Positions 16,828 to 24,203 of a stretch of 64,000 nucleotides of DNA are shown here, one piece after another (position 1 is the stretch's first letter; each line of letters starts with the position of its first letter). Source of the DNA: Streptomyces sp. NBC_00259. Lineage in GTDB: Bacteria > Actinomycetota > Actinomycetes > Streptomycetales > Streptomycetaceae. The DNA is taken from the NCBI RefSeq assembly GCF_036181745.1, contig NZ_CP108080.1, positions 5,583,501-5,647,500 of the forward strand, in the 5' to 3' direction. Made by a program: the position numbers and the translations under genes. Below the pieces are notes generated by a model. The model saw only the letters and a list, made by a program, of their open reading frames with translations, made no database searches and had not been told where the DNA came from.

Positions 16828-16900
16828 GCCCCCGTTGTGTAGCGGCCTAGCACGCCGCCCTCTCAAGGCGGTAGCGCCGGTTCGAATCCGGTCGGGGGTA
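16828..16900 (+). tRNA. tRNA-Glu (CTC)
   Basis: Third tRNA-Glu, 73 bases, apparently identical to the copy at 16640-16712. Last tRNA before the terminator. Confidence 0.95.
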
Positions 16901-16903
16901 CGC

Positions 16904-16943
16904 GAAGAGAAGGCCCTTCCTGTTCGGGGAGGGCCTTCTCGCG
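16904..16943. terminator. Terminator of the tRNA cluster
   Basis: Hairpin with arms GAGAAGGCCCT and GGGCCTTCTC and extra pairs, three bases after the last tRNA. It also faces the end of the convergent MerR gene. Confidence 0.75.
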
Positions 16944-16958
16944 TGCCCGGTGCCCCGT

Positions 16959-17597
16959 TCAGCCGAAGCGGCGGTTGGACTCCTCGGTCTGGGCCAGCCT
17001 GCGCAGACTCAGCAGCACCGGCTCGTACAACACGGTGAACGCCACCGCGGCCTCCACCTGCTCCTCCTCGGACTCGTACCGCTCCACCAAGTCCAGGTCG
17101 GTGACGGCCAGTTCGGACGCGCTCCGGGCGTACGGCAGCAGTTCCTCGATGCCGCAGGGATAGCCGAGGCGGAGCATCGTGGCGATCCCGGCGACCAGCA
17201 TCCGGTACGCGGGCGACCGCGCCCCCGTCTCGCGTCCGAACTCCCAGTCGAGCCGCTCCAGCAGCGCTTCGGCGGTGCGGTGGGCCGTCGCGGTGGCGGG
17301 GTCCTCCTCGTCCGGGTCCTGGCCGTGCGGAATGGACCAGACGGCCGCGCCGAGCCGCATGTGGTGGTCGAGGCTGTCGTCGGCGATGGCGGCCAGTACC
17401 TGGCGCGCGGTCGCCACGGGGATGCGGCCGACCTGGATCAGCGCCCGGACCAACCCGAGCCGGCGCAGATGCGTGTCGTCGTACTCGGCCTGGGTGGCGG
17501 TGATCCGGTGCCCGGGCGGCAGCAGCCGCTCACGCAGGTAGTACTTGATCGTCGGTATCGGCACCCCGCTGCGTTCGCTGAGTTCCGCCAGTCTCAT
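16959..17597 (-). CDS. MerR-family transcriptional regulator
   Basis: Regulator of 212 residues. The N-terminus is a MerR winged helix (MRLAELSERSGVPIPTIKYYLRERLLPPG, residues 1-29) followed by the usual dimerisation helix; the C-terminal roughly 130 residues are an effector or oligomerisation region without recognisable metal-binding cysteines. ATG 17597 has GAAGGG nine bases upstream; an open frame reaches further but lacks homology. Divergent from the DUF4188 gene with an inverted repeat between them, so it probably controls itself and that gene. Confidence 0.88.
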   Translation of the reverse strand: MRLAELSERSGVPIPTIKYYLRERLLPPGHRITATQAEYDDTHLRRLGLVRALIQVGRIPVATARQVLAAIADDSLDHHMRLGAAVWSIPHGQDPDEEDPATATAHRTAEALLERLDWEFGRETGARSPAYRMLVAGIATMLRLGYPCGIEELLPYARSASELAVTDLDLVERYESEEEQVEAAVAFTVLYEPVLLSLRRLAQTEESNRRFG

Positions 17598-17626
17598 GCA
17601 CTTGCGCCCTTCATTGGAGAGTGTCA

Positions 17627-17655
17627 CTATCCAATCATGGATAGCAGGACTATCC
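17627..17655. promoter_or_regulatory. Putative MerR operator
   Basis: CTATCC (17627-17632), six bases, GGATAG (17639-17644), then a third half-site TATCC at 17651-17655. It lies in the 84-base gap between the divergent MerR and DUF4188 genes, where a MerR operator is expected. Confidence 0.55.
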
Positions 17656-17681
17656 AACGGCTCACGAAGGGGGAACCGGTG

Positions 17682-18167
17682 ATGGGCAACACTCCGATTC
17701 ACGGGCGCATGACCGCGGAGGGGCAGACGGAGGTCGTCGTCTTCCTCATCGGGATGCGCATCAACAGCTTCAGGGCGGTGCGGAGTTGGTGGCCCGTGTT
17801 CAGGGCCATGCCGCGCATGCTGAAGGAGCTGTCCAAGGACGGGGACAGCGGACTGCGCGGCTATCAGCTGCTGCTGGGCGGTCCCCGGCTCGTCTACACC
17901 GTCCAGTACTGGGAATCCAGGGAGAAGCTGTTCGCGTACGCGACGGCGCAGGACAAGGAGCACCGCCCGGCCTGGGCCGCGTTCAACCGCCGGATGCGCG
18001 AGGGCAAGGGCAAGGTCGGCTTCTGGCACGAGACCTACATCGTCCCCGCGGGCTCGTACGAGAACGTCTACGTCAACATGCCGGCGTTCGGGCTCGGCGC
18101 GGCGACGGGCGTCGTCCCGGTCGCCCAGCGCGGTGAGCGTGCGGCGGACCGCCTGAAGGCGGGATGA
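17682..18167 (+). CDS. DUF4188 (monooxygenase-like) protein
   Basis: Protein of 161 residues with the DUF4188 pattern (VVVFLIGMRINSF, the YWES segment, NPxF-like GFWHETYIV and YENVYVNMP). The family is described as a ferredoxin-like-fold monooxygenase-related group, with no established reaction. ATG 17682 follows GAAGGGGGA by seven bases; an upstream in-frame ATG at 17638 sits inside the presumed operator and is less likely. It is divergent from a MerR regulator, suggesting small-molecule-induced expression. Confidence 0.8.
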   Translation: MGNTPIHGRMTAEGQTEVVVFLIGMRINSFRAVRSWWPVFRAMPRMLKELSKDGDSGLRGYQLLLGGPRLVYTVQYWESREKLFAYATAQDKEHRPAWAAFNRRMREGKGKVGFWHETYIVPAGSYENVYVNMPAFGLGAATGVVPVAQRGERAADRLKAG

Positions 18168-18182
18168 AGGCGGCGCTGACAG

Positions 18183-18217
18183 CGACGGAGGAGCTCCCCG
18201 CGGGAGCTCCTCCGTCG
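18183..18217. terminator. Terminator between DUF4188 gene and ndgR
   Basis: Perfect 15-bp stem (18183-18197 with 18203-18217) between convergent genes. Confidence 0.85.
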
Positions 18218-18254
18218 GTACGTCCGAGGCTCGCCGGGAGGCGAGCCCGGCAGG

Positions 18255-18971
18255 TCAGCCCGAGCGGCGCAGGGCGTCCGAGAGCCGGCCGGCCGCGTCG
18301 ATGACCGCCTGGGCGTGCATCCGGCCCGGGTGGCGGGTCAGGCGCTCGATCGGTCCGGAGACCGAGACCGCGGCCACCACCCGGTTCGAGGGGCCGCGCA
18401 CCGGCGCGGAGACCGAGGCGACACCCGGCTCGCGCTCGCCGATCGACTGTGCCCAGCCGCGGCGCCGTACGCCGGACAGTGCCGTCGCCGTGAACCGCGC
18501 GCCCTGGAGGCCGCGGTGCAGCCGCTCCGGCTCCTCCCAGGCCATCAGGATCTGGGCGGACGAGCCGGCCTTCATCGTGAGCGTCGACCCGACGGGCACC
18601 GTGTCCCGCAGTCCGGACAGCCGCTCGGCGGCCGCCACGCAGATACGCATGTCTCCCTGCCGGCGGTACAGCTGCGCGCTCTCGCCCGTCACGTCGCGCA
18701 GATGCGTCAGCACCGGTCCCGCCGTGGCGAGCAGCCGGTCCTCGCCCGCGGCCGCCGCGAGCTCCGCAAGCCGCGGGCCCAGGATGAACCGCCCCTGCAT
18801 GTCCCTCGCCACCATCCGGTGGTGTTCCAGAGCCACGGCGAGACGATGTGCCGTGGGTCGTGCAAGCCCTGTCGCCGCGACCAGCCCGGCGAGGGTGGCC
18901 GGACCGGACTCCAGGGCGCTCAATACCAGAGCAGCCTTGTCGAGAACGCCGACGCCGCTAGAGTTGTCCAT
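18255..18971 (-). CDS. ndgR: IclR-family regulator NdgR
   Basis: IclR-type regulator of 238 residues, recognised as NdgR (the LtbR orthologue), which controls leucine and other amino-acid genes and influences antibiotic production. Residues 1-70 form the winged helix (GVLDKAALVLSALESG, LARPTAHRLAVALE); the rest is the IclR effector domain (GSSAQILMAWEEPE, SVSAPVRGPSNRVVAAVSVSGP). ATG 18971 gives the known family length; the ribosome site is weak. It is divergent from leuC, its classical target. Confidence 0.93.
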   Translation of the reverse strand: MDNSSGVGVLDKAALVLSALESGPATLAGLVAATGLARPTAHRLAVALEHHRMVARDMQGRFILGPRLAELAAAAGEDRLLATAGPVLTHLRDVTGESAQLYRRQGDMRICVAAAERLSGLRDTVPVGSTLTMKAGSSAQILMAWEEPERLHRGLQGARFTATALSGVRRRGWAQSIGEREPGVASVSAPVRGPSNRVVAAVSVSGPIERLTRHPGRMHAQAVIDAAGRLSDALRRSG

Positions 18972-18989
18972 GCAACGATATTCACGTCT

Positions 18990-19000
18990 CACTCTGTGAA
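18990..19000. promoter_or_regulatory. Putative NdgR operator in the ndgR-leuC gap
   Basis: TCAC-TCT-GTGA inverted repeat within an AT-richer stretch just upstream of ndgR and in the ndgR-leuC intergenic region. NdgR is known to bind between these genes; the exact site here is inferred. Confidence 0.4.
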
Positions 19001-19116
19001 ACGCAAGTTCAAATTCTCCGAGAAGTTGCGAACCTGGATGTACGGCCGCACAAGGGCCCGCGTTCCCCCGCCCGGCACCCGTGGTGCGGACGGCTTGCGC
19101 AATCGATCTCTAGTTG

Positions 19117-19138
19117 GGCCCGGCGACGTTGCCGGGCC
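19117..19138 (+). promoter_or_regulatory. Hairpin abutting the leuC ribosome site
   Basis: GGCCCGGC (19117-19124), loop GACGTT, GCCGGGCC (19131-19138), directly next to CGGAGGGA, the leuC ribosome site. I looked for a Leu-rich leader peptide in the 150 bases upstream and found none. Confidence 0.45.
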
Positions 19139-19150
19139 GGAGGGAAAGCG

Positions 19151-20575
19151 ATGGGTAGGACACTCGCGGAGAAGGTCTGGGACGACCACGTCGTCCGGCG
19201 CGCCGAGGGCGAGCCCGACCTCCTCTTCATCGATCTCCACCTCCTGCACGAGGTGACGAGCCCGCAGGCGTTCGACGGCCTCCGCCAGAACGGCCGCCGT
19301 GTGCGGCGGCTCGACCTCACCATCGCGACCGAGGACCACAACACCCCGACCCTCGACATCGACAAGCCCATCGCCGACCCGGTCTCCCGCACCCAGCTGG
19401 AGACGCTGCGCAAGAACTGCGCGGAGTTCGGTGTCCGGCTGCACCCGCTCGGCGACGTCGAGCAGGGCGTCGTCCACGTCGTGGGACCGCAGCTGGGGCT
19501 GACCCAGCCCGGCACCACCGTGGTCTGCGGTGACTCCCACACCTCCACGCACGGCGCCTTCGGCGCGCTGGCGTTCGGCATCGGCACCTCCCAGGTCGAG
19601 CACGTCCTGGCCACCCAGACGCTGCCGCTGGCCCGCCCCAAGACCATGGCGATCACCGTTGAGGGCGAGCTGCCCGACGGCGTCACCGCCAAGGACCTGA
19701 TCCTGGCGATCATCGCCAGGATCGGCACCGGCGGCGGCCAGGGCTACATCCTGGAGTACCGCGGCTCGGCCATCGAGAAGCTCTCGATGGAGGCCCGCAT
19801 GACCATCTGCAACATGTCGATCGAGGCCGGCGCCCGTGCGGGCATGATCGCCCCCGACCGGACCACGTTCGACTATCTGCAGGGTCGTGACCACGCCCCC
19901 CGCGGCGAGGACTGGGACGCGGCGGTCGCGTACTGGAAGACGCTGCGCACCGACGACGACGCCGTCTTCGACGCCGAGGTCTTCATCGACGCCACCGAAC
20001 TCTCCCCGTTCGTCACCTGGGGCACCAACCCCGGCCAGGGTGCGCCGCTCTCGGCGAGCGTCCCCGACCCGGCTTCGTACGAGGACGCTTCGGAGCGGCA
20101 CGCGGCCGAAAAGGCCCTGGAGTACATGGGGTTGACCGCCGGGCAGGCGCTGCGCGACATCAAGGTCGACACCGTCTTCGTAGGCTCCTGCACCAACGGC
20201 CGTATCGAGGACCTGCGCTCCGCGGCCTCGATCCTGGACGGTCGCAAAGTCGCCGACGGCGTACGGATGCTGGTCGTCCCCGGCTCGGTGCGGGTCGCGC
20301 TGCAGGCCGTCGAGGAGGGCCTGGACAAGGTCTTCAAGGAGGCCGGCGCCGAATGGCGGCACGCGGGCTGCTCGATGTGTCTGGGCATGAACCCCGACCA
20401 GCTGGCCCCCGGTGAGCGCTCCGCGTCCACCTCCAACCGCAACTTCGAGGGCCGTCAGGGCAAGGGCGGCCGGACCCATCTGGTCTCGCCGCAGGTCGCC
20501 GCCGCCACCGCGGTGCTCGGCCACCTGGCCTCACCCGCCGACCTGTCCGACACCCGTACGCCCGCCGGAGTCTGA
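19151..20575 (+). CDS. leuC: 3-isopropylmalate dehydratase large subunit
   Basis: Aconitase-family large subunit of 474 residues that, with LeuD, isomerises 2-isopropylmalate to 3-isopropylmalate in leucine synthesis. The [4Fe-4S] cysteines are in GSCTNG (about residue 346) and CSMC (about 407-410). Other marks are VCGDSHTSTHGAFG and SNRNFEGRQG. ATG 19151 has GGAGGGAAA upstream. leuD follows after five bases; ndgR is divergent upstream. Confidence 0.97.
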   Translation: MGRTLAEKVWDDHVVRRAEGEPDLLFIDLHLLHEVTSPQAFDGLRQNGRRVRRLDLTIATEDHNTPTLDIDKPIADPVSRTQLETLRKNCAEFGVRLHPLGDVEQGVVHVVGPQLGLTQPGTTVVCGDSHTSTHGAFGALAFGIGTSQVEHVLATQTLPLARPKTMAITVEGELPDGVTAKDLILAIIARIGTGGGQGYILEYRGSAIEKLSMEARMTICNMSIEAGARAGMIAPDRTTFDYLQGRDHAPRGEDWDAAVAYWKTLRTDDDAVFDAEVFIDATELSPFVTWGTNPGQGAPLSASVPDPASYEDASERHAAEKALEYMGLTAGQALRDIKVDTVFVGSCTNGRIEDLRSAASILDGRKVADGVRMLVVPGSVRVALQAVEEGLDKVFKEAGAEWRHAGCSMCLGMNPDQLAPGERSASTSNRNFEGRQGKGGRTHLVSPQVAAATAVLGHLASPADLSDTRTPAGV

Positions 20576-20580
20576 ACACC

Positions 20581-21174
20581 ATGGAAGCTTTCACCACGCA
20601 CACCGGCCGGGCCGTCCCGCTGCGCCGCAGCAACGTCGACACCGACCAGATCATCCCGGCCCACTGGCTGAAGAAGGTCACCCGCGACGGCTTCGAGGAC
20701 GGGCTCTTCGAGGCCTGGCGCAGGAACGACGACTTCATTCTCAACCAGCCGGAGCGACAGGGCGCGACGGTCCTGGTCGCGGGCCCCGACTTCGGCACCG
20801 GCTCGTCCCGTGAGCACGCCGTCTGGGCGCTCCAGAACTACGGCTTCAAGGCCGTCGTCTCCAGCCGCTTCGCGGACATCTTCCGCGGCAACTCGCTCAA
20901 GAACGGCCTGCTGACCGTGGTCCTCCCGCAGGAGACCGTGGATCGGCTGTGGGAGGTGACCGAGGCCGACCCCAACGCCGACATCACCGTCGACTTGGAG
21001 CGGCGCGAGGTCCGCGCGCCCGGCATCACCGCCGATTTCGAGCTGGACGAGAACGCCCGATGGAGGCTGTTGAACGGACTCGACGACATCAGCCTCACCC
21101 TTCAGAACGAAGCGGACATCGCGGCGTACGAGGCGGCACGGCCGGCCTTCAAGCCCCGCACAATTGAGGTCTGA
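20581..21174 (+). CDS. leuD: 3-isopropylmalate dehydratase small subunit
   Basis: Swivelling-domain partner of LeuC, 197 residues. Family marks are VPLRRSNVDTDQIIPAHWLK near the N-terminus and PDFGTGSSREHAVWAL around residue 65, which lines the substrate site. Co-transcribed with leuC (gap of five bases) and closed by the perfect hairpin at 21192. Confidence 0.97.
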   Translation: MEAFTTHTGRAVPLRRSNVDTDQIIPAHWLKKVTRDGFEDGLFEAWRRNDDFILNQPERQGATVLVAGPDFGTGSSREHAVWALQNYGFKAVVSSRFADIFRGNSLKNGLLTVVLPQETVDRLWEVTEADPNADITVDLERREVRAPGITADFELDENARWRLLNGLDDISLTLQNEADIAAYEAARPAFKPRTIEV

Positions 21175-21191
21175 GCAGCGCTTTTCCCGTC

Positions 21192-21223
21192 CTGCGCCCC
21201 CCACCGCCCGGTGGGGGGCGCAG
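21192..21223 (+). terminator. Terminator of leuCD
   Basis: Perfect 14-bp stem (21192-21205 with 21210-21223), loop GCCC, 17 bases after the leuD stop. Confidence 0.85.
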
Positions 21224-21278
21224 TCGCTTGTTGAGACCCTGTGGGGCGACAACTCGCCCCAGATGGCACAATCGGTGC

Positions 21279-21506
21279 ATGGAACGCGACAGCCAACTCG
21301 AGCTCTACGAGGCAGTCGCGGCCCGATTGAAGGAAGCGCACACAAGGGTGCGTGAACTGCAAGTCCCAGAGGGCGTAAGGATGGCGCTCTCCCGGAAGCT
21401 GCTGGCAGTGACGGCCGTGGCGAAGCACGATCTCGCAGACGCCGCAAGGCGCCTGGACCGGTTGATGAAGGACCTCGATGAAGGTCGTTTCCCCCAAGGT
21501 GACTGA
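21279..21506 (+). CDS. Small conserved helical protein
   Basis: A 75-residue, mostly helical, charged protein (MERDSQLELYEAVAARLKEAH ... KDLDEGRFPQGD) of unknown function. No ribosome site precedes ATG 21279, but CACAAT six bases upstream resembles a -10 box, so the message may be leaderless. It lies between leuCD and hupS, where I recall a small hypothetical gene in other Streptomyces. No membrane segment or cysteines. Confidence 0.7.
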   Translation: MERDSQLELYEAVAARLKEAHTRVRELQVPEGVRMALSRKLLAVTAVAKHDLADAARRLDRLMKDLDEGRFPQGD

Positions 21507-21597
21507 CCACCCGGCGACTGGGGCTATATGCGGCTCCGTCGCGTGGCCGTGACGGTCGACTTCGTTGCGGCACTAGGGTGATTAGCCCGTTTCGTGT

Positions 21598-21626
21598 TTG
21601 ATTTGCGGTATATATCTGCCTAACGT
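21598..21626 (+). promoter_or_regulatory. Putative promoter of hupS
   Basis: TTGATT (21598-21603), 17-base spacer, TAACGT (21621-21626), in an AT-rich island 52 bases before the hupS start. It fits a vegetative (HrdB-type) promoter. Confidence 0.55.
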
Positions 21627-21677
21627 GCGAAAAAGCTTGAACAGTTTCGTTCCGGCGATGTCTCCGAAGGGGAAGAC

Positions 21678-22307
21678 GTGAACAAGGCGCAGCTCGTAGA
21701 AGCGATTGCCGACAAGATGGGCGGCCGACAGCAGGCCGCCGAGGCTGTCGACGCGGTACTCGACGCGATCGTCCGCGCGGTTGTCGGCGGCGACCGGGTT
21801 TCGGTCACCGGCTTCGGCTCGTTCGAGAAGGTTGACCGTCCGGCCCGCTACGCCCGCAACCCGCAGACGGGTGAGCGCGTCCGGGTCAAGAAGACCTCGG
21901 TGCCGCGGTTCCGCGCGGGCCAGGGCTTCAAGGACCTGGTCAGCGGCTCGAAGAAGCTCCCCAGGGGTGGCGAAGTGGCCGTCAAGAAGGCTCCCAAGGG
22001 CAGCCTCCAGGTCGGTACCGTCGCCAAGAAGGCCGCCGCGAAGAAGGCCACCGCCAAGAAGGCGGCGGTGAAGAAGACGACGGCCGCGAAGAAGACCACC
22101 GCGGCGAAGAAGGTCGCCGCGAAGAAGACCACGGCCAAGAAGGCCACCGCCAAGACCACGGCGGCCAAGAAGACCACTGCCAAGAAGACGACGGCTGCGG
22201 CCAAGAAGACCGCTCCCGCCAAGAAGGCGACGGCCAAGAAGGCGCCCGCGAAGAAGGCGACGGCGCGCAAGACCACCGCCAAGAAGACCACCGCGCGCAA
22301 GAAGTAA
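21678..22307 (+). CDS. hupS: HU-family nucleoid protein with Lys/Ala-rich tail (HupS)
   Basis: DNA-binding protein of 209 residues that compacts the nucleoid during sporulation. Residues 1-95 are a standard HU domain (MNKAQLVEAIADKMGG, GFGSFEKVDRPARYARNPQTGE). The rest is a histone-H1-like tail of KKAAAKKATAKK-type repeats, nearly all Lys, Ala and Thr. GTG 21678 follows GAAGGGGAA. The tail marks it as the HupS type rather than the short vegetative HupA. It has its own promoter and terminator. Confidence 0.95.
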   Translation: MNKAQLVEAIADKMGGRQQAAEAVDAVLDAIVRAVVGGDRVSVTGFGSFEKVDRPARYARNPQTGERVRVKKTSVPRFRAGQGFKDLVSGSKKLPRGGEVAVKKAPKGSLQVGTVAKKAAAKKATAKKAAVKKTTAAKKTTAAKKVAAKKTTAKKATAKTTAAKKTTAKKTTAAAKKTAPAKKATAKKAPAKKATARKTTAKKTTARKK

Positions 22308-22338
22308 GCGGCGCGACACCTCAGGGCCACTCACGCGA

Positions 22339-22370
22339 CGGGCCGGACTCCCTCCGGGGAGCCCGGCCCG
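22339..22370. terminator. Terminator after hupS
   Basis: Hairpin CGGGCCGGACTCC / GGGAGCCCGGCCCG with one mismatch, between convergent hupS and the 67-residue gene. Confidence 0.7.
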
Positions 22371-22383
22371 CGGCGCGTCCGGG

Positions 22384-22587
22384 TCAGAGCGTCTGCAGCG
22401 TCACCAGCGTGATCCGCAGGGACTTGCCCTCGCCCTCGGTCTCGATGCGCACCCGCTGGCCGGGGCGCAGCAGCCGCAGCCCGCCGGCGTCGAACGCCGC
22501 GGTGCCGAAGTCCACCGGAGTCCCGTCGTCGAGCAGCACACTCCCGCTGCGGGTCTCTGAGTCGTACGTGTACGCGGTCGCCTGCAT
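22384..22587 (-). CDS. Small cold-shock-like protein
   Basis: A 67-residue protein (MQATAYTYDSETRSGSVLLDDG ... RPGQRVRIETEGEG) whose layout resembles a small OB or cold-shock fold: short beta strands, a Gly-Ser-Val-Leu turn and a late GQRVRIE strand. It lacks the RNP1/RNP2 motifs of true Csp proteins, so RNA binding is only a possibility. ATG 22587 fits this domain; the open frame continues upstream without a better start. It is probably co-transcribed behind cofC (75-base gap). Confidence 0.65.
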   Translation of the reverse strand: MQATAYTYDSETRSGSVLLDDGTPVDFGTAAFDAGGLRLLRPGQRVRIETEGEGKSLRITLVTLQTL

Positions 22588-22661
22588 GCCCAGAGCGTAT
22601 CCGGCGCCGGCGACGGGCGTTTCGTCCAGGGTCCGGGCCCGCACGGGCCCGTCGCCGGTGG

Positions 22662-23303
22662 TCAGGACCCCCACGGCGCCGGTGCCGTCGCGCACTGCGC
22701 GGCCGTCCGCGGGCCCACCCCCAGCGCGAGCGCGGCCCGCAGATCGTCCCCGGTGTCCACGTCACGGCGTACCGACTCCACGCCGACCAATTCGATTTCC
22801 ACGGCCCCGGAGACCAAATGGCGGCGCCGTGAGCGCCCGCCGAAAGCCGGACGCAATTCCGCCCCCGGCCGGGCCGACAGGAATGTCGTCCCAATTCCCG
22901 CGGTGTCCGCGAGGAAAGTCCGCGGAGATTTCCCGGCCGTGGCGAGCACCCGTTCCAATTCGGCGGTACGCAGTGCGGGCAGATCCGCGTTGAGCGCCGC
23001 CACCGCCGCGCCGGGACGCAGTGCCCGCACCGTTCGCGCACCGTGGGCCAGCGCCGCGTTGAGCCCCGCTCCCGGTGAGTCCGGCACGATGCGCGCGCCC
23101 AGCGCGCCCAGCTCCGCCGCCGCCAGCGGATCGTCCGTGACGACGACCACATCCCTTACCGCGCCGCACGACAGCACGGCGGCCACCGTGTCCTGCGCGA
23201 AGGCGAGCGCGAACTGTGGGCGCATCGCGCCGCCCGCGGCCTCCGACAGCCTGCTCTTGGCCAGCGCGAGGGGCTTCAGCGGTACGACCAGTGACCAGTG
23301 CAC
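22662..23303 (-). CDS. cofC: 2-phospho-L-lactate (phosphoenolpyruvate) guanylyltransferase
   Basis: CofC/FbiD-type nucleotidyltransferase of 213 residues that activates phospholactate or phosphoenolpyruvate with GTP for coenzyme F420 synthesis. The family pattern is visible: VVPLKPLALAKSRLS at the N-terminus (nucleotide-binding loop), VVVVTDDPLAAAEL, and GLNAALAHGA followed by ALNADLPALR. GTG 23303 matches the usual family start (xHWSLVVPLKP). Divergent from the acyltransferase gene. Confidence 0.88.
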   Translation of the reverse strand: MHWSLVVPLKPLALAKSRLSEAAGGAMRPQFALAFAQDTVAAVLSCGAVRDVVVVTDDPLAAAELGALGARIVPDSPGAGLNAALAHGARTVRALRPGAAVAALNADLPALRTAELERVLATAGKSPRTFLADTAGIGTTFLSARPGAELRPAFGGRSRRRHLVSGAVEIELVGVESVRRDVDTGDDLRAALALGVGPRTAAQCATAPAPWGS

Positions 23304-23450
23304 GGGCCCATTGTCGCCTGCGGGCACCACGGCCCGGGGCCCTGGCGCGGGAGGCGGGGCGTACGGTGTTCTCGACAGACCAGGGGCCTGGGGCGACACT
23401 TGACCCCCAGCAGCCAGGCAGCAGCCAGGTCCAAAGAGGAAGGTGTCCGA

Positions 23451-24203
23451 GTGTCCCGCCGCAGAATCGGCTTCTGGTACCGCTTGGCGGCGGTCATCGC
23501 GAAACCGCCGTTGGTCGTTCTGTTCAAGCGGGACTGGCGAGGAATGGAGCACATTCCGGCCGACGGAGGATTCATCACCGCGGTGAATCACAACTCCTAC
23601 CTGGACCCGCTCTCCTACGCGCACTACCAGTACAACACCGGACGCGTCCCGCGCTTTCTGGCGAAGGCCGCCCTTTTCAAGGTGTCGTTCGTCGGCATGA
23701 TGCTGCGCGGCACCGGCCAGATCCCCGTCTACCGTGAGACGACGAACGCCCTCGACGCGTTCCGCGCCGCCGTCGACGCCATCGAACGCGGCGAATGCGT
23801 GGCGTTCTACCCCGAGGGAACGCTGACCCGCGACCCCGAGATGTGGCCCATGGCCGGCAAGACCGGCGCCGCCCGCATCGCGCTGCTCACGAAGGCCCCG
23901 GTCATCCCCGTCGCGCAGTGGGGCGCCAACCTGGCGATGCCGCCGTACGCCAGGGAGAACAAGCTGCGGCTGTTTCCCCGGAAGACCCTGATCGTGCAGG
24001 CCGGACCGCCCGTCGACCTCACCCGGTTCTACGGTCAGGAGGCCACTCCCGACGTACTGCGCGAGGTCACCGAGGTCATCATGGCCGCGATCACCGCGCA
24101 GCTGGAGGAGGTCCGGGGCGAGAAGGCGCCGGCCGAGCCCGTCGACCACCGTACGGCGAGGGCCGAGCAGCGGCGCAAGGCCGCCGGGGAGGGAACCAAG
24201 TGA
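23451..24203 (+). CDS. 1-acylglycerol-3-phosphate acyltransferase (PlsC-like)
   Basis: Membrane-associated acyltransferase of 250 residues that adds an acyl chain to lysophosphatidic acid in phospholipid synthesis. The HX4D motif is NHNSYLD (about residue 45) and the second block is FYPEGTLTRD (about 120). GTG 23451 follows GAGGAAGG by seven bases. Its last bases overlap gpsA (GTGA), so two steps of phospholipid precursor synthesis are translationally coupled. Confidence 0.92.
   Translation: MSRRRIGFWYRLAAVIAKPPLVVLFKRDWRGMEHIPADGGFITAVNHNSYLDPLSYAHYQYNTGRVPRFLAKAALFKVSFVGMMLRGTGQIPVYRETTNALDAFRAAVDAIERGECVAFYPEGTLTRDPEMWPMAGKTGAARIALLTKAPVIPVAQWGANLAMPPYARENKLRLFPRKTLIVQAGPPVDLTRFYGQEATPDVLREVTEVIMAAITAQLEEVRGEKAPAEPVDHRTARAEQRRKAAGEGTK

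Noticed and set aside
18996..19150. A possible leader peptide before leuC (beginning VKRKFKFSEKLRTWMYG)
   Set aside because: The frame has no Leu cluster, does not stop before leuC, and lacks a ribosome site, so it is not a classical attenuator peptide.
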